A DNA stretch of 64,000 bases from NCBI RefSeq assembly GCF_003752025.1, contig NZ_RJKR01000007.1, positions 62,001 to 126,000 of the forward strand, given 5' to 3'. This document shows, piece by piece, positions 62,673-64,000 of the stretch. The notes beneath the pieces are model-generated. The model saw only the letters and a list, made by a program, of their open reading frames with translations. It had not been told where the DNA came from and did not search any database. The first letter of the stretch is position 1, and every line of letters begins with the position of its first letter. The DNA is from Curtobacterium sp. PhB115. Lineage in GTDB: Bacteria; Actinomycetota; Actinomycetes; Actinomycetales; Microbacteriaceae. Position numbers and translations under genes: made by a program.

Positions 62673-63665
62673 TCAGACGCGGCGAGCCTCGATGAGGTCG
62701 TCCTCGATCTCGGCGTCGGTCTTCGGCTTGGCGTCCTTGCGGCGCTGGCGCTCCTGGGCGCGCTCGCGTTCCTCCGGGTCGTCCTGGTTGAGGTTCCGGT
62801 ACTCCTGCACCATCACGTACGCCAGGAACCCGAAGCCACCGGCGGCGAACAGGAACCACTGGATGAAGTAGCTGAGGTGCAGACCGGTGTCGGCGGTGGG
62901 ACGCTCCCAGCCGAGCGGTCGGGCCTCGGTCGGGGCGGGGGACTCGGAGGCGAGCTCGCCGTACGCCCCGGTCCAGATCGGCGTGTCCACCTTCTTCGCG
63001 ACGTCGGACAGCGTGACGGACTGCACCTGGTCGGTGTGTGCCGGGTCGGTGCGGCCGGGGATGCGCGGCTCGCTCTCCTGCAGCCGGACGACGGCGGTGA
63101 CCTCGCCGGACGGGGGCGCCGGCACGTGGTCGGGGGCGTCCTGCGCGTTGCCGGTGGGGACCCAGCCGCGGTCGACGACGAACGCGCGGCCGTCGTCGGT
63201 GACCAGGGGGGTGAGGACCTCGAACCCGGGCTGACCGTTGTGCACGCGGTTGCGCACGAGCAGCTGCGCGTCGACGTCGTAGTGGCCGGTCACGGAGACC
63301 CGGAGCCACTCTTGCTCGTCGTGCCAGCTGGAGGCCTCCGGCAGCGCCTGGTCGAGCGGCACCGGGGTGTGGTCGTAGTTCTGGGCGACCTGTTCGTTCT
63401 GGCGGACGGCCTCGTTGCGGCGGTCCCACTGCCACATGCCGAACAGCGCACAGACGATCGCGAAGACCACGGCGATGGCGAAGTACCCAACCCAGCGGCG
63501 GCTGCGGACGAAGTGCCAGCCGACGAAGGGCTCGTCCGGGTCGCGTGCGTCGTCCGGCGAGCCGACGCCCGCGCCGGCACCCGCACGTGCACTCGCGGCG
63601 GCGCGCTGCAGCTTGGCCGCGTGCTTCCGGCCGTACCGGGACTGCGGGTCGAAGTCGTCCGTCAT
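62673..63665 (-). CDS. SURF1 family cytochrome oxidase biogenesis protein
   Basis: A 330-residue membrane protein with two hydrophobic helices, at about 57-78 and 270-290, flanking a large external domain, as in SURF1/Shy1. The N-terminal helix ends MWQWDRRNEA, the domain contains RVHNGQPGFEVLTPLVTDDG and FVVDRGWVP, and the last helix begins LHLSYFIQWFLFA. SURF1 aids heme A insertion into cytochrome oxidase, consistent with ctaA and ctaB in the same window. A charged, disordered tail follows the last helix. The start overlaps the previous gene's stop in ATGA. Confidence 0.92.
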   Translation of the reverse strand: MTDDFDPQSRYGRKHAAKLQRAAASARAGAGAGVGSPDDARDPDEPFVGWHFVRSRRWVGYFAIAVVFAIVCALFGMWQWDRRNEAVRQNEQVAQNYDHTPVPLDQALPEASSWHDEQEWLRVSVTGHYDVDAQLLVRNRVHNGQPGFEVLTPLVTDDGRAFVVDRGWVPTGNAQDAPDHVPAPPSGEVTAVVRLQESEPRIPGRTDPAHTDQVQSVTLSDVAKKVDTPIWTGAYGELASESPAPTEARPLGWERPTADTGLHLSYFIQWFLFAAGGFGFLAYVMVQEYRNLNQDDPEERERAQERQRRKDAKPKTDAEIEDDLIEARRV

Positions 63666-63970
63666 CGGGTGGTGCCGGTGGAGCGCACCCCGACGTCGTT
63701 CTTCGGTGACGCGACGGGATCGCGCTCGTCGTCGAGTCGGTCGACGTCCTCGTGCATGCCGGTCACGCGGACCGGGAACGAGCGGGACCGGAGGTAGTCG
63801 GCGAGGAAGTCACGGTGCTCCTCGCACGCGGCCCAGATCTTCACGCGGTCGGTGGCGTGGATGCGCGGGTTGCGCCAGTTCACGCGCCACGCGGCGGTGG
63901 AGACGCAGCCGGCACGCGAGCACACCGGGGTCGAGCCCGGTTCGGTGTGCAGGTCGAAGGTCGCGCCCAT
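63662..63970 (-). CDS. Conserved small protein of unknown function upstream of SURF1
   Basis: A 102-residue soluble protein that I do not recognise. The centre has CSRAGC, followed by WRVNWRNPRIHATDRVKIWAACEEH, so three cysteines and a histidine could bind a metal. The C-terminus is acidic and disordered. ATG 63970 is chosen because it overlaps a TGA that ends a frame entering from the right (TGATG); a GTG at 63985 is the alternative. It is translationally coupled to SURF1. Confidence 0.7.
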   Translation of the reverse strand: MGATFDLHTEPGSTPVCSRAGCVSTAAWRVNWRNPRIHATDRVKIWAACEEHRDFLADYLRSRSFPVRVTGMHEDVDRLDDERDPVASPKNDVGVRSTGTTR

Positions 63971-64000
63971 CAGCGGTGCCCCCACATCTTCGAGCGGTCG
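63970..64000 (-). CDS. 3' end of a gene entering from the right (partial)
   Basis: On the minus strand the last bases read ...DRSKMWGHR then TGA (63972-63970), overlapping the ATG of the next gene. Only about ten codons are visible, so identity is unknown; the overlap is the only support for a gene here. Confidence 0.35.
   Translation of the reverse strand, partial: DRSKMWGHR

Overview
The window is 64 kb of high-GC DNA that is gene-dense and nearly all chromosomal housekeeping. Gene content points to an actinobacterium of the Microbacteriaceae, and Curtobacterium or a close relative is my best guess. The evidence is RbpA, WhiA, an ANTAR response regulator (PdtaR type), OpcA, a SUF operon with a Rieske-type ferredoxin, the uvrC-rapZ-whiA-gapA-pgk-tpiA-secG-rbpA gene order, and many GTG and TTG starts. 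I see no prophage, transposase, CRISPR array or plasmid gene.

Layout. 1-8.2 kb: end of lgt, glutamate synthase gltB-gltD, pyruvate kinase. 8.3-13.3 kb: a ferritin-like/VIT1 fusion, an HdeD-like membrane protein, and an aldehyde dehydrogenase-DUF779-GAF regulator set. 13.35-15.8 kb: tRNA-Leu(CAA), pdtaR, a GNAT acetyltransferase, a VOC protein and a hotdog thioesterase. 15.8-24.5 kb: polA, a two-domain VOC protein, a DUF885 protein, rpsA, coaE and an alpha/beta hydrolase. 24.5-29 kb: an adenylate-forming ligase overlapping a membrane acyltransferase, then an MFS transporter. 29-43.3 kb: uvrB, an SDR, uvrA, uvrC, rapZ, whiA, gapA, pgk, tpiA, secG, rbpA. 44.5-52.8 kb, minus strand: tkt-tal-pgi-zwf-opcA-pgl, the oxidative and non-oxidative pentose phosphate pathway with phosphoglucose isomerase. 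53.2-55.4 kb: convergent ctaB and ctaA (heme O and heme A synthesis). 55.7-59.9 kb: sufB-sufD-ferredoxin-sufC-sufT. 60.3-64 kb: bioY, an ABC-F ATPase, a SURF1 protein, a small unknown protein and the edge of another gene.

The genes fit together as central carbon metabolism (lower glycolysis, pyk, pentose phosphate pathway), nucleotide excision repair, Fe-S cluster assembly and cytochrome oxidase maturation.

The unusual material is intergenic. (1) A 0.9-kb array between rbpA and pgl has repeat units of 181, 167, 209 and 223 bp. The length differences are exactly explained by 6, 4, 10 and 12 copies of a 7-bp repeat. Each unit also carries nested inverted repeats, and a solitary relative lies at about 60.0 kb. 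(2) About ten related palindromes built on AGGCGCGG/CCGCGCCT each lie just 3' of a gene. (3) Seven genes have a TANNNT hexamer only 6-8 nt before the start codon, suggesting leaderless transcripts. (4) A degenerate copy of the tRNA-Leu 3' half lies just downstream of the gene. (5) A 19-bp duplication of the gltB/gltD junction creates a 22-codon reading frame. Functions are inferred from recognisable motifs, lengths and gene order by eye; no database search or folding program was run.
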